A stretch of 64,000 nucleotides of DNA, from positions 75,120,926-75,184,925 of the forward strand of contig OX104117.1 in NCBI GenBank assembly GCA_944474755.1, in the 5' to 3' direction. Of the stretch, positions 10,490-23,534 are shown piece after piece. Numbering within the stretch: position 1 is the stretch's first letter; every line of letters begins with the position of its first letter. The position numbers and the translations under genes are program-made. The notes below the pieces were generated by a model, which worked only from the letters and a program-made list of their open reading frames with translations, was not told the origin of the DNA and did not search any database. Source of the stretch: Limnoperna fortunei. Lineage: Eukaryota > Mollusca > Bivalvia > Mytilida > Modiolidae.

Positions 10490-12640
10490 TTATAAACTGA
10501 CACGAGTTCGATTCCCGAGGTGGGACGGCTCAAAAATCAAATCTGTGTGTACAGATGATTTTCAGAGTGGAAATTACAACGACATTGTTTGGTTAATTCA
10601 TTAGACACTTATATATATATAAACTAGTAACCTCCAGCTTGAGTATGTCGACTTAAATCAGGAGAACAAATTTTAAAAATCTAATGACCAAATCAATAAA
10701 TGGGAACAGGACTGACCTACAGGTAATAAACTACCACCTAAAAAGAATGGAGGGATGGGTAGAGACGAAGAATTAAGCCTGTCGCTAATATGCCCCCTAT
10801 TCTTCAACATTTACTAAATTGGTCTTTAACGTGGAGGAAGCTTTCTGTATTTGCAACCTGATAACGCCTAGCGAGATGGGAGATGGATTTCTTATTGCCA
10901 CATAGGAACATGCGAGGTTGTTTTGCTTTTGGCCTAACGCACTGTAAGATGATTATCTTTGATCGATAAAGGTAACAGGGGAATCAGTGCAAAAAGTGAA
11001 CATTATGTAACGAAATAGTGTTTTTCTGTCAGGTAGACATGATCGACAGTATAAAGACAACATGTTCTGTTAATAAAACTAAGCTGTGTGTGTCATTATG
11101 TGCTTCATATTTAAATATAAACACAACAGGAGATACCTAATACAACAACCTAAAGTTTATAGTGGACAGATAATATGAGTTATTAATTAATTGCAAGAGT
11201 TATTCCTATCTTTTCCTTACTAAATCCACATTCAGTGACATTCGAGACAAATATTGGTTGCAATGATAGCATTGTATATAACACATACTGTCTGTGGTGT
11301 AGGGCGTTACGCAAGACATCAATACGTCTTTGATGATATTTTTACTTATAACACCTTTCATTGCAGGCAGTGTGTGTTTAATGTTCTACATATCTTAAGG
11401 CCCTATTAACTTTAAAAATATATATAATCTATAGATTTATTTTTTTCAGAAACAGATTCAGAATCTTCATTGCAGGTTTTACAATTATATCTCATGAGAA
11501 GTGTACACAATAATCATAATTGAGATTTGTATTGATGGGTGTGTCTGTCTCTCCGTCCGTCTGTGCGTTACACTTTCTTTAACTCCTCCTACACTACTGA
11601 ATGGAATTTGATGAAACTTACATGGAATCTTTGTCATTTAGATTCATTGTGACCTGATATATAACATTTTGATTGGAATGATATTTAGGGTTTCCCATAG
11701 AAAAACATGGACTTGTTATTGACAAATGGGAAGCGGGGGTGGGTGGGTATCAATTAGTGAGAATTGCTCACAGTTTTTCTATTATGTTCCCACCTTAGTC
11801 GTCCGGTTCGTTAAGCCTGGATCGTTTTACCCAGATAAAAATTTATGTGATGAATTTTTAAGGGTGATGCATGATTATGCAGCAAGTTTCCTTATTAGCA
11901 TTGTGTTTTGTCGTAAGGTGTGTCTGTTGGTTGTATCTGTCTGGCCTTTCAGTTACTGTCTTTTCAATGGGTTAAATATGACTTGTAGTATTCGGATGTT
12001 AACGTACCTCATGTTATTCAAATTAATGATCCACTAAATATAAAAAAATGAATGTGTAGTATTTTTTAACCTTTTTAACATAAACACTTTTCGTGTAGTC
12101 TTTGTAAAAACTACACGAACTAATTTGTCATTTCCTCCACAAATGTGTTCACTCCAGTTTTTACTTTTAAACATTTTTGCACGATTGTACCTAAACCATG
12201 TTAACGGATTTCCTTGACAATTTGTGAAAAATGTGTCTTTTAAAGGTCCATTACCAATCGTTTAGATTTTAGGATTATCTGGAATTACATCCGTATCCGG
12301 CAAAACAGGTCGAAGAATACAGTACGATATATATGAACTTTATATATATTAACTTTTTGACAAAATTTAAATTCGTATGCTAATAATTTATTAAAGGCAC
12401 CTGAATATAAGGTCTTGACAGCGAGGTGAGATGGGCCCATCTCACGCTAATAGAATGAGACGGGATAATGCCGCAAACAAAGATCAAAGAAAAATACTGC
12501 AAAACAGCGAAAAGGATAGGTACTGCAAAGCAAGTATCTTTTACAGACACCGGATCCAAGGGGTCAGTACAAGTGGTTATGTAGGCTTAAGTCTGTCAAA
12601 ATATATAGGATCTAACACATAACCAAGTGAATAGTTATAT
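10490..12640. other. Intergenic, mostly unrecognised
   Basis: No exon or RNA gene is convincing. 11520-11720 looks like a dispersed mollusc repeat (ccgtccgtctgtgcg tract, then a moderately GC region). The open frame at 11726-12037 has no supporting features. Confidence 0.4.
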
Positions 12641-12649
12641 AACTGGAGT

Positions 12650-12755
12650 GCATAAGTTCGTAACTAGTGCGTACAAGATTTGAAAATCGTGCGCACAAGT
12701 TAGTAACTCGTGCGCACAAGATATAAAATATCGTGCGCACAAGTTATGAATTATT
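12650..12755. repeat. Short degenerate tandem repeat (gtgcgcacaagtta)
   Basis: Four imperfect units of about 30 bp around 'tcgtgcgcacaagtta' with taac, gaaa or aaat spacers. The 'gtgcgcac' core is itself palindromic. Confidence 0.7.
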
Positions 12756-13079
12756 TTTTCAGTGGCGCGTACGGCTCTCCGTGATACTTTTTACACAATG
12801 TGTGTATTATTTTTGGTAAAATCAAAATGAATGACGTAAAATTTAGTAATTTAATATTATGTGACGAACGAGTTCTACTTTCGGGGTGAAATATATACAA
12901 AAGTTATGAACGTAATATGTTTAATAAAATAATTATTAAAAGACATACCAAAACATGTGATTCGCGTGACTGCAACTTATGGTATTGTTTATTTGTCGTA
13001 GTTGACCTTTCCTGCCAATGTAAACAAATCGTAAAATCGTAAAGATTTTCAGCTATATCATTGCGTCCAGTTATCATTA

Positions 13080-13182
13080 GGGAGCCGGGGAAAACCCTTG
13101 ACCTTTTGGTAGGAGAACTGGCAAACCACGTGATCAATAATAGACAAACTATCTTAACCACTAGTCGGGCCCCTAAAGATCT
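13080..13182 (-). mobile_element. tRNA-derived SINE, 5' portion
   Basis: Minus-strand copy of the SINE at 47961-48226. It shows 'aggggcccgactagtgg', 'ccacgtgatcaataatag' (plus-strand 'accacgtgatcaataatag') and the 'ccggggaaaaccc' block. The 3' end is lost. Confidence 0.7.
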
Positions 13183-14850
13183 ATTAGATTGTGCTCTAAA
13201 ATGAATACACATTTTGTGTTTATTTTCTCAATGAAACATCGACCGGAGCGCCCTCCCGTTATTATTCTTCGATTATCGTGTGATGTAAATGGAACTAACA
13301 ATAGGTCACCAGCATTTCCCCTAAAAGTCACGATTATTATTATTTAATTCTTTCTTGAATATGTATCGTACATTATCAACCCTAAATATAGACACTGAAA
13401 TTTAACATTCTAAATTTAGATGAAAAGTGTGAAAACCCTAAGAAAATATTGCCTTATATAATTGAACATTACGTAACTTTATATTTATGTATACAAATAT
13501 TTTACTAAATAAATTATCGAAAAACGTTCAACCATGTGTATTTGACATAACAGTTCGATTTAATGTCATATTAAATATTTTGTGCTTTAATAACAAACAA
13601 TTTATATATATATCTATATATATGTCCTTTATGCAGAGAATCTTAATTAAAGGACCAAAAAAGTCAAAAGGGCACAATCAATCATCATTAAAAAAATTAT
13701 CTAAATACGTGCATCTTATAACATCATTTGATATATTTCTTATTTTCTTATCACAGTGTTCCAGCATTCGCAAACTGGAACAAAAGAACTTCAATAGAGG
13801 TTTTTAAAAACATAAGTGCCAAATGTATCTTGAATCGAGTTAAAATTTGGTATACATAGTTTGGGCAGGTATTTGTATTTTTTACACATTTAATCCATAA
13901 CACGATAACACTATAACACGAATTCCGATCGATGCAAGGGTGCATTGATTTTCTGATTTCTCTTTTTTTAAAACTAACAAAACTTAGTTTTTTGTGCAAA
14001 TCATGATATGTAAATAAAAACCACACATTACTTTTACGGGGCAGATTGTCAAAGCAACTGAAAGTATTCACATATTCCTGGCACTGATAGAACTGTTTTA
14101 GCAGCTTTTAGTCAAATGAGGTGGTACACTGTATACACGAACTTTTATACTAAAGTATAGATTGTCTACATTTTAATTTGTCAAGGAAGACCTTTGAAAC
14201 GTATAAGTAGGATCGATGCACTGCACATTTTGTAATTTATTTTTTGTTATAAAATTCATCGTTTTCCGAGTGGGAACACAGTTCATATATGTGCAAGAAT
14301 ACTAAATAAGAGTTTCTTAAGTGTGCAGGTATAAGGATAATACATTTTAACAATCGTTCATATACGTTTCACATAAGAGTAGACGTGGTTCTCGTCTTGA
14401 CTTATGCTAAACATTGCTTCATAACAACAATCTTTCTTCAAATAATAAAATAATAAAGTATCGAGTGTAAGTTTCATATTTTGTAATGAAATGAATCCAA
14501 TGGTTTTTACATTGACAGATTTTCCTGTCCTAGACAGATTGGCTGGTTTAATTTTCAGCTTTGTTCTAGTCTTTCTTATATGTGGATGCCCAACAACTCA
14601 AGTATCGATGGTATAACGCGACGAAAATAAATATAAATGAAATGTTCATCATATTTTACTGTCTTCAGAAAAAAAAATGTTGAAAGGTATTAGATTTCAT
14701 AACATAGATGTATATAATCGAGCGTGATGAATCATGTTTTCGATTTTTTGGTAATCTCTCTTACTTGTTTGTCAATTATAACCAACAGCAAAACTAATAA
14801 CCATAAAACACTTATTGAAGGGCTTACTTAATAATTTATTTCAATAAATT
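13183..14850. other. Intergenic, nothing recognised
   Basis: AT-rich with small chance open frames. No splice-bounded exon, RNA gene or repeat could be supported. Confidence 0.5.
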
Positions 14851-14852
14851 TA

Positions 14853-15126
14853 AGGGGACTCGGTGGCTGATGGTTAATGTAGGTAATCATCTACTACCGA
14901 TTACGTGGTCAGTCAAAACAGACTCTCACTGAGGGCATTCTCCAATCGTAATTGACAATTATTGCTTGTGTCGCTGTTCCGGATCCTACCCGCAGGTGAT
15001 GGAGGTGGTGGTGGTCGGGCTGGGGGGGGGGGAAGGGTTCACCGGGTAACTCCAACTTCCTCCACTAATAAAAACTAGACGCCCTAACATATGTGTAAAA
15101 TTGCTGACACATTTAACACTTTTCAA
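14853..15126 (+). mobile_element. tRNA-derived SINE, diverged full-length copy
   Basis: Begins 'ggggactcggtggctgatgg', continues with 'gattacgtggtcagtc' and the body 'aataaaaactagacgcc', and ends 'gctgacacatttaacac'. It matches the family of 47961-48226 with many substitutions and a G-run in the middle (15021-15032). It lies just downstream of the lectin pseudogene. Confidence 0.75.
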
Positions 15127-15206
15127 ACATCATACGAGCCATAAATTAAACACTAACATTAATCGATTATCATTTCAATCTAAGGCCAAAAAGTAAATTA
15201 AACATT

Positions 15207-16092
15207 TTATCTATAAATTCTTTCACAAATGTATCCTTTTGCTGGCGGAGCTGGGTTGTCACAATTTTGGTCATCCCATTTGTAATCATAGAGACTGCTA
15301 AGTTCACCGCAATCAATTGACCAGAATCCATCCGGCTGACCACTGGACCAATCGCTATAACTAATTTCACTTTTGTCTGAAACCCAGGCCCACTTGTTAT
15401 TACCCTCAAGCTCGTTTAATCAATCCATATGACACGATGTTTAGGTAGCTGTTTATCTCTGGTAATATTCTTTATCCATTCGTTTTCCTCTGCATTGTTT
15501 ATTTTGACAAGATGGGCTCCAACTTGCTCGCATGCCGCCTTTGCACTGCTCCATGTCTTCTGCTCATAGACAAATAAATAACAATATTGTCCCTTTTTTT
15601 CCAACCATGCTGACAAGAAGAGTTATTTACTTTTAGCATGTTCATCTCGTATTGCAGTTTATCTAGTCTGTTACTAACATCTTTGTACATCTTTTGAGTA
15701 TTAACATCGGAGTCGTTTAATTATGATAATTTAGCATTAATTTCATTTCGCTGTTCTTTGGCTTCATTTTTCATAGCGTTCATACTGGAGCCAAGATCAA
15801 CAATATTCTTCGTATTTACCTTCAGCGAGTTACTTATAGACGCCAAAGTTGACTCAAGATCCGACATTTTCTTCAGTGCATTTTCTGCGCCATTTGGATT
15901 TGATTTTAGTTTTTCAAGTTTTAGCTTTTTTTCTCGACTTAACACCTGGAGACTGTGCAGTCTTGTGTCCAGCTTATCTTGTTGCTTTAAAATCATCCAT
16001 AACATTGGGTTACTGAAGCTTTTGGATTCGTCCGTACCTTCGGCGAAAACTGAAGATGTTAAACAACATAAAAATAAACCGAGTACCTTCAT
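15207..16092 (-). pseudogene. C-type lectin-like secreted protein, broken and intronless
   Basis: The start at 16092 gives a signal peptide (MKVLGLFLCCLTSSVFA). A Lys/Glu/Leu-rich region of about 150 residues with coiled-coil character follows, then a C-type lectin domain: a Cys-x-HGW start, YCYLFVYEQKTWSSAKAAC, an AHLVKINNAEENEWI block, then WAWVSD, QPDGFW, DCGEL and a final YICER-type end with a stop at 15207. The QPD tripeptide is the usual galactose-type calcium-site signature. Three breaks are visible: an in-frame TAA at 15721-15723, one extra base in the A run at 15594-15600, and one missing base near 15420. Coil and lectin domain are contiguous without introns, which fits a retrocopy, but no poly-A tail is seen. 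Two of the breaks lie in or beside homopolymers, so sequencing error should be excluded before calling it dead. Confidence 0.8.
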
Positions 16093-16719
16093 TGTTGGGA
16101 GTATTCTGTACATACAATTCGATAAAGCGTCATGAAATTCATATCGTAGCAAAAACGAAAGGTAATTGTTTGTTAGCGTGCATGGCATATCTGTTGAAAT
16201 TTAATATTTTTATTGACATGTGTGGTATATAAGTTCTACAAATTATTAAGTATAGACAATATGTTTAGAAACTATTGATTGCTTCAGATTGCCGAATACT
16301 GTAGTAAAATGCAAGACGAGAAAATTCAATACAAACTGAGAACGTTTTAAAACTGTATTTGATCTGGTAGTTTTTCTGCATGTCGTATTCGTAATCTTAA
16401 TATTTTATTTACGTTTTCTGAAACGAGATGCACGATCTCGTCCTTATTTCATCGAAGGGCACCGGCCCAAAGAACAGATTACGGGAAAATTCATCGAATT
16501 TCACAAAACGTAAATAATCGGTTTAATCGTAATAATTATCGTTTAAACGAAATAAAAATTTTCTAAAGAAGAGGCCCGAATAAGCTTCCATACAATTTAG
16601 ATAATTCATAGAAACTAATAGATTTCATGAAATTTTAGGTTATATATTTGTTTACTTAAACGACTTGCAAATTAAATATATGGAGCGCACACAATACTAT
16701 GCCTTGATGTGTAATACTA
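16093..16719. other. Upstream of the lectin pseudogene, nothing recognised
   Basis: An older Met lies at 16188 in the same frame, but the residues before the signal peptide look non-coding. No promoter element could be supported. Confidence 0.4.
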
Positions 16720-16848
16720 TAGGGTTATTGTATGAATATTGGGAACTATTGTCTCTAGCAAGTGTTATATTGCATGAGCTTGCGAGTGCAATACTAGTAT
16801 AGCATCTTGCGAGAGACAATATTTCCCAATATTCATGCAATAACCCTT
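16720..16848. mobile_element. Foldback element (palindromic, about 42-bp arms)
   Basis: The left arm 16721-16762 (agggttattgtatgaatatt onwards) pairs with the right arm 16805-16847. The spacer of about 42 bp contains a further inner hairpin (attgcatgagcttgcgagtg). No coding capacity. Confidence 0.8.
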
Positions 16849-16849
16849 T

Positions 16850-17995
16850 TATTAAATAGTAATATTTTTTGTGCTTTTAAGTGATTATTCATTATCTTTG
16901 CTATTTTGTACTATAGTAAGTGTTGACGTAGGTTGTATAGTGTTTTTTGCGTTACAAATGAAAACTGCTTACCGCGTATGGTTCAGCTTATGCTCCTTTT
17001 TTAGATCAAGAAGGGACCTTTTTGAAATCAATAATTATTTCCCCGAGATATTCAGCGTTTTGAAATAAAGCGGTTTTTTAGTTTTGAACGGGCGATTTTT
17101 CATACTAAAATTTGACCTTAATTAGAACGGAACTGTACTTTAGGAACAATCGATTGTTGTCTACTCGAAATCCTTCGGGTCATGTCGTCTGCAGTTTAGG
17201 CGGGAAAAGTCTCGCGGTTTGTCCGAATACCATTGAACGTCACGAAAGCAGACGAACATTTGTAAACATCGTAAGGTCCCTTAAGAAACAAAAATGGCTG
17301 ACTTATTATGTGAAATTTCCGTAGCAAAAGTCAAGGACGATTTGTAACAACTTAAATACAGAGGCATACTATAAAACATGGACAGGTTGTTGTATCTACG
17401 TTTTTTCTACTGAATTTTCGTAATAACAAGGTAAAATATAAAATAATGAAAAAATGCTAGCAAACAATTTTTTCAAGGGGGGTTGGCATTTAGTATAGTT
17501 TACTTGGTCCAATATTATCATATTTTCACTTTGTCAATATTACAGATATATATTTTGATGTAGATTTACATAAAATAAAAAACAGATTTTCTTTTCAATT
17601 TTGTGTTTTTATTTGTTGCTCCTTATTGTTGTGAATATATGGCCACACACTCGAATTTCGTCCTTACTCGAAATTCGGCGATTACCCTTCATTCGGCAAT
17701 GTAAACAATTATCTCAAGGCTAAATTACCTTTAAAATATCTTGCATTTATTGCTCTAACTAAATGACTCCTAAATAATAAAATAAAATGCATTTCAGCGA
17801 AATTTACGTCCGTTAAAGCGACACACTTTCATTGCAAAAATCGAGTGTACAAGCATAAATTCCTGCTTTGAAACTGACGGGCCACTTGTGTACACGATAT
17901 TAAGATCCCATTTTGTACAGTTTACACTTGTTTTTTTCGTTTTTTGGTCTATGAAATTTATTTTATCTACAATCGAATTCACATCCAATTGTTCA
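16850..17995. other. Intergenic, nothing recognised
   Basis: Open frames at 16871-17324 and around 17800 lack splice or domain support. It flanks the LTR at 17996. Confidence 0.45.
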
Positions 17996-18549
17996 TGTAG
18001 CCGGGCCAGTAGAGCAACAAATTATAGGTTCAGGATGATTTATTATCAACTTCGTTTTAAACCCATGTATATGGTACATGGGTCAGACAAGGATTTTAAC
18101 TACAAGTCCACTAGGTTAATCGGACTCAATCTGGTTAGAATAAATAATTCATCCAGAGGTATTGTTCCAAAAATATGTTTGTTATAGGAATATGTCTTTA
18201 GTTTGTTGAAAAGCGTAAATTTCAAAATGTCCACATCAGACCAAGAACATTCAAATTCTGCCCGTAAATTCCCATTAACCAATCAAAACACGAGAATTGT
18301 ACATATGACTGCGCCAACCAATAGAAAATAGATAATAGGAAATAGAGTACTGAACAGAGTTAACATACCAAAGAAACTACTGGAAATAGAAATACAGTAC
18401 GGACTAGAGCTAACGTGTCAAAGTAGATAACTATGTCACATTAAGCAGAAATGGTCAATTAGTCAATCAGTCAAAGAAATAAATACATCTATTTAATATA
18501 CATTAGACTGAAATATAAAATAAATATTAATATGAAACACTCTACCACA
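17996..18549 (-). mobile_element. 3' LTR of a Ty3/gypsy element
   Basis: 554 bp bounded by TGTAGCCGGG and CTCTACCACA on the plus strand; on the element's own strand it runs TGTGGTAGAG to CCCGGCTACA. A polypurine tract (gacgggggagta) lies immediately upstream at 18550-18561, as expected for a 3' LTR. No second LTR is present in the window. The precise lower boundary is tentative. Confidence 0.65.
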
Positions 18550-18562
18550 TACTCCCCCGTCA
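18550..18562 (-). other. Polypurine tract of the Ty3/gypsy element
   Basis: Reads gatgacgggggagta on the minus strand, directly before the TG of the LTR. This is the usual primer site for plus-strand synthesis. Confidence 0.65.
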
Positions 18563-18725
18563 TCTAAAATGACGTCCTCGTCATTCTACATGTAGTAAAC
18601 AAGCTAAAATAAAAACAGAAATCAAATAAATAAGTAATAAGTATATCTGCAATGTCTGTAATTGCAGTGTACAAATCAATCTGAAAGCACAAGTTAACTT
18701 ATGAAACAAAAAAAAATTAAGCATA

Positions 18726-20108
18726 TTAGTGATCAGACGAAGTGAGAATTGCAAGCAATGTTTTGCCTGCTTCTGTCTCAATGCCTATAAATAGACCTTT
18801 GTCTACAAATAAAGATAAAATATCTGCCTTCTGTTTCCACTCGGCAGAAGCAGATGGAATGTCTGGTGGGACTGCAGCCTTGGTGACATAACTACCGGAC
18901 CTCAACCACTGAGGCTGAGTTCTCGTACGAGTTGAACGTCTTAGGACTGGAGAGGAATCAACATTATCATCTTCAGGATGAGTCGCTGTGACATCAGAGA
19001 GTTCGTCTGACATCGTCTCTTCCTGCATGTTCATCTGTTGGTCGGAAGCGCTTCCATCAGAACTGTCATCTCCTGCATATTCTACAGGTTCGATTAAATG
19101 GGCGTCCCCATTACGTTCTGCGTATTCTTCAACTGCATCAGCTGTATTCTCTGTGTCGTCCGTAACATTGTGTTGAATGTTACGACCAGTTTGTACAGGT
19201 GATATCCAAATCTCCGAAGTATCACTTTCGGATTCTAAGTCCTCTATCGTTGTTTCTAATTGTTCCTCAGTAGTTGGTGGCTGCGGCTTAGCTTTTCTCG
19301 TCCTCGGTTTCGGTACTGGTCTCACTGTTTTTGTTTCTTCTATGTGGTCATAGAGATATCCCACTGGCAACAAGAGATTTCTGTGCAATGTCCGTTTCCT
19401 TCCTTCTCCGCTCTCTTTTTGAACTTCATATACTGGTATGCTGTTATTCGGTTGGTCCAATACAATGTAAAAATCATCTTCCCATTTATCCTCAAGTTTG
19501 TGCATTCCATCGAAAACGACTCGCTTTACCAATACTTTGTCACCTTTTTCAATGGTTGCTCCTCTTGTTTGTATATCATAGTATTCTTTTTGTTTTTCTT
19601 TTGCCTTTCTTGACGACTCAGAGGCGAGTTGGTATGCTCTAAGTAATCTGTCTTTCAAATCCTTGATATATTTAGTCTGTGGTTCTTTATCCTTTTCCTT
19701 TACTAAACCAAAAGCTAGATCTATTGGAAGTCTTGGCTGGCGTCCAAACATTAAAAAGTACGGCGACTGGCCAGTTGCATCGTGTCTAGTACAGTTGTAC
19801 GCATGGACTAATGGAGCAACATAGGACTTCCAATTTGATTTCTGGTGTGGCTGAAGTGTCCCGAGCATGGAAATCAGGGTTTTGTTGAATCTTTCTGCTG
19901 ATCCATTTCCCATAGGATGGTAGGGGGTAGTTCTTGATTTCTTTATTCCAGTAATTCGACAAAGTTCCTGTATGATGTTGCTTTCAAATGTCTGTCCCTG
20001 ATCTGAATGTATTCTTCCTGGCATTCCATAATGTACAATAAAGTTGTTGAACAGTCCTTCTGCTGTTGTTTTTGCAGTTTGGTTGCGAGTTGGAATAGGG
20101 GAAGCGGT
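18726..20108 (-). pseudogene. Ty3/gypsy integrase, 5'-truncated pol fragment
   Basis: An open frame runs to a stop at 18726 with no true start. It enters mid-integrase at about 20108 (TAKTTAEGLFNNF), then shows the second catalytic Asp in HSDQGQTFES and the catalytic Glu in PYHPMGNGSAERFNKTL. The GPY/F-type module follows (GDKVLVKR ... LEDKWEDDFY ... VYEVQ), then an acidic, Ser/Thr-rich C-terminal tail of about 200 residues with an RRSTRTRTQPQW motif typical of these elements. Everything upstream (gag, protease, RT, RNase H, first integrase Asp) is missing, and the 5' junction is abrupt. The remaining frame is intact over 430 codons, so truncation is likely recent or the locus is maintained by chance. 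Confidence 0.9.
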
Positions 20109-20159
20109 TCTGCTAATTTTCCCCTCGATAGCAGATCATGTATGTCATTTTCAGCCATG

Positions 20160-21600
20160 TTTGGTTACCAAACAACAGTAAAATATAAAAGCCGATGTTC
20201 GGAACACATCTGTACTTTTCCCGGAAATTACATAAAAGACCGAGATTCAGTGTAAAATATGAAAATATACTGCATTTTATTGCTATATGAAATACAATGG
20301 GGAAAAAATATTACTATATAATAATAACTCGTACGCCGGAAACGAAGTCATGAGGTGGTTTAATATGGTATGGTATGGAAGCTGAGTTAGTATCGCGTGC
20401 GTTCGAAACATTGTACAGTATCTTTTGTGCACTATTTGCGTTTTCATTAGGGACTGTGTATAAATGTTCACGTTTTTAATTTCTCAAATGAAAATTTAAC
20501 TGAAGACTTATTGTTTGTCCTTCGTTTCCTCCTCTGTGAAACGTTTCGTACAAGATGTAGTTCTCAGTAAGATGTAGATACTCCATGAGGTACGCAGAAG
20601 GGGGTTAAGAAGGACTGAGGCCCATCGCCTCTAATGCCTATGACAAACATGATTTAAGCGGATTCGGTACGGATACGATCCGTCGTTATTCGTGGCGATC
20701 TGTATTATTAGTTTGCTGTCCGTATCGTTGCCGTAGTCATACGTAGTAGTACTTGTATGTGGCAAAATTAACCACAGATCAAACGACCGTAGTACGGGCG
20801 TAGTACATCCTACACTATACTACAAACACGTACTAGTCCGTATTAAATCCGTACTTATTCGTTTGCTCAATGTACGGATTGCTATTCGTGATAGGTCCAT
20901 GTGAATCCTATTTGGCTCTTACTATTCCGTACAGAACGTTCTTATTCGTACTAATCCCTACCATAACATAAAACATAATAACTGTTTCACTCATTATTCG
21001 CGGGTTTCTGCAGCACATGTTGTATTAAAAAAGGAAAACAAAACTTGAATTAGTTATGTTTTCGAACCATCGACCCTTCGGACCAATGCCACTTCGGACT
21101 AATGCCCTTCGGATTATAGACCTGTCGGACCTTCGAACGGACATCATCTCACGCTAATTACGCACAAAAACATCAAAGAAAATACCGTAACCTAGCGAAA
21201 AAGCTTGTTATTTATATTTCAGTGAGACATATGACGTAAAACTGTGGTACACAAAAGCAAAACATCATTAAAATAGTTAAAATACGTATTGCCACTTGAC
21301 AAACGGATGTAAATACATTTCATACACAGTCTATGTTATGTCGTTTTTCAAATTAAGCAAAACTGGCGATAAAATGATAACAAATATCAATGACCTAAAA
21401 GTCAATAAATATATTTCTGTTTTAAGGAAAAATGTGATGGTTGTTAGAATATACGACATGTAGGCAATTTTCTATAGCAATAAATTACATTTTAAAGCCA
21501 CACTATATGTGACATTTTTTTAGAAGTATTACTTCAGCTTTAATTTAGCAAATAGATGAAATAGCAAATAAGCACACACGACATAAACGTGTTAACATTC
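20160..21600. other. Intergenic with two motif-rich patches
   Basis: 20645-20970 is rich in variants of 'tccgtacttattcgt' in both orientations (cgtac and gtacg), resembling a decayed tandem or palindromic repeat. 21062-21135 carries 4-5 copies of 'ccttcggaccaatgc'-like units of about 18 bp. No gene is seen. Confidence 0.5.
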
Positions 21601-22184
21601 ATGTTAACACAGTTTGGAGTCTAGCAAACCATGACTACAGTCGGATTCGAATGCCGTGGAAAAAACACATCGACCAAAACGTTTGTAACAAACCTTTGTA
21701 TAAGACGAGAAGGAGCGGTGAAAGAGATATGCATCTACATAAAACCTGAATTTGTTGTCTCCAAGCATAATGAATGGATTTAGATTTTTTAACAAAGAAA
21801 ATAATGCATTAAATGTGATAAGGAATATGAGAAAGAGGAAAATATTTAAATCTCATTAATATTAGTATTCTTCATATCTAAATGTATAATACACTTGCTG
21901 AAAGCTTCAATTAACATGTTAAGATTTTTTTTTTTTTTTGGTTTTACTTGACATTTATTATTATTTTTATTTGTCAATGAAACATCCAGGGAAATTTCGT
22001 ATTATATATCATATTTTTTCCCACGCAAGTAACATACTTAATATATATTTTTTTCTGCCAGATATGAGTTATGTCTACACATGTTTTGTATATTTATTGA
22101 TGCAAGGCCAACCCCGATTAATCAACTTTCATGTTGTAAATAACACCAATTCCAATCCAATATCAAGGTGATCAGATACTTCGT

Positions 22185-22756
22185 GGAGAAAGAGGGTTAG
22201 GTTTCGATGTTATCATTTGAGAGGAGAATATAGGTTCGTCGTACTTGTAACATAAATAGGTTCGATGTTGTACAGTGATGAGGAGGTGGGTTTATTTTAT
22301 TTTGAGGAGAAGTGGATTCTATGTGATACATTAAAGAGAAGGAAGAGGGTTGGTTTGATGTAGCTCTTTGAGGAGGAGCTATGTTCGATGTAGTTTTGAA
22401 TGTAGAATGTGGGTTCGATATAGTCTGAGGAGGACCTCGACAGTGGGTTTTATGTAGTACTCTAAGAAGGTATATTCTATGTCATACTTTAAGGAGGAGG
22501 TAGGTTCTAAGAAATTCTGTACGGAGATGGTAGGTTCAGTGGAATACTTTGAGGAGAAGGTATAGGATCAATGTAATAATTCAAGGAAAAGTGAGGATGA
22601 ATGTAATAATTTGAGGAGGTAGATTCTATTTAGTACTTTAAGAATGAGATGGGTTTAATGTAATACTTAAAGGGGAAGTTAGAATGTTGCGTTTAATGTG
22701 GTACTTTGAGGAGGTTCTGTGAAACATAGAGGAGAAGGTGGTTTTGATGTAGTACT
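22185..22756. repeat. Highly degenerate minisatellite (about 30-bp units)
   Basis: Roughly 18 irregular units built from 'tttgaggaggaggt', 'gggttcgatgtagtact' and variants, with lengths of 25-45 bp. It ends where a minus-strand SINE begins. Confidence 0.8.
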
Positions 22757-22975
22757 TAGTTTGTTTAACGCCACTTTCAGTGAATTTTCAGCTATGTCAT
22801 ATATAGCGTTTAGTTTTTATGGGGGAAGGCGCCGTAGTACCCGGAGAAAAACCCCGACCTTCAATTAAGATAGGGAGACTCGAATCCGCAATCTTAGTGT
22901 TGACAGACCACGTGATCAAATGTAGACGAACTACCTTAACCATGCACTCGGTCACCGACGCCCCTAAGGAAAAGT
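22757..22975 (-). mobile_element. tRNA-derived SINE, near full length
   Basis: The minus strand shows the head 'aggggcgtcggtgaccgag', the B-box-like 'gcggattcgagtctccc', the 'cggggtttttctccgggtac' block and the 3' end 'gcgttaaac'-like sequence near 22760. It is in the opposite orientation to 47961-48226. Confidence 0.8.
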
Positions 22976-23534
22976 ATGTAGTGGTAAGTCAATACGGAAT
23001 ATTGAGCCATTTGTAACATTGGAGCAGATTTATTCATCACCCGATGTTTCTTTTGAAATGCCTGTACCAAGTCAGGACCACTGCTGTCGTTACTATTTGG
23101 TGGTTGTTCAATGAAACGGGTCTTTATCAGAGCACTCTCCAAACACGTTACCACTATGGTCAGACTTTACGTGTTACAACGGAATCTTTTAGACTATAAA
23201 CCTACAAGATAAGTGCTATCCATATTGCTTTGTTTGTTTAGACGCCCAGTAAACAACCTTGCGTCACGAACAAGATTACTAGGCTAAATTTTAAAAAGGT
23301 GCCATATTGACTTTGTCAACACTGGACCATGTCGTATGCAAAGTGTAGAAAGTGTCTATATGAAATCAATGCTTAAGATATAAGAGCTCCGAACAAGGTT
23401 ATCAAGGATTATCAGCAATAGCCTCCGTATCGGGTTTTATTAAAAAGTTCTAATAAACTATTACCATTCTTATAACAAATAAAGAAAGCACAACTGTTAC
23501 ATCCAAGTATAGTAGTGCAATGAATAAAACAGCA

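Noticed and set aside
10500..10530. tRNA gene
   Set aside because: Only a B-box and acceptor-like end is seen; no cloverleaf of about 73 bases could be drawn, and it adjoins an inverted repeat.
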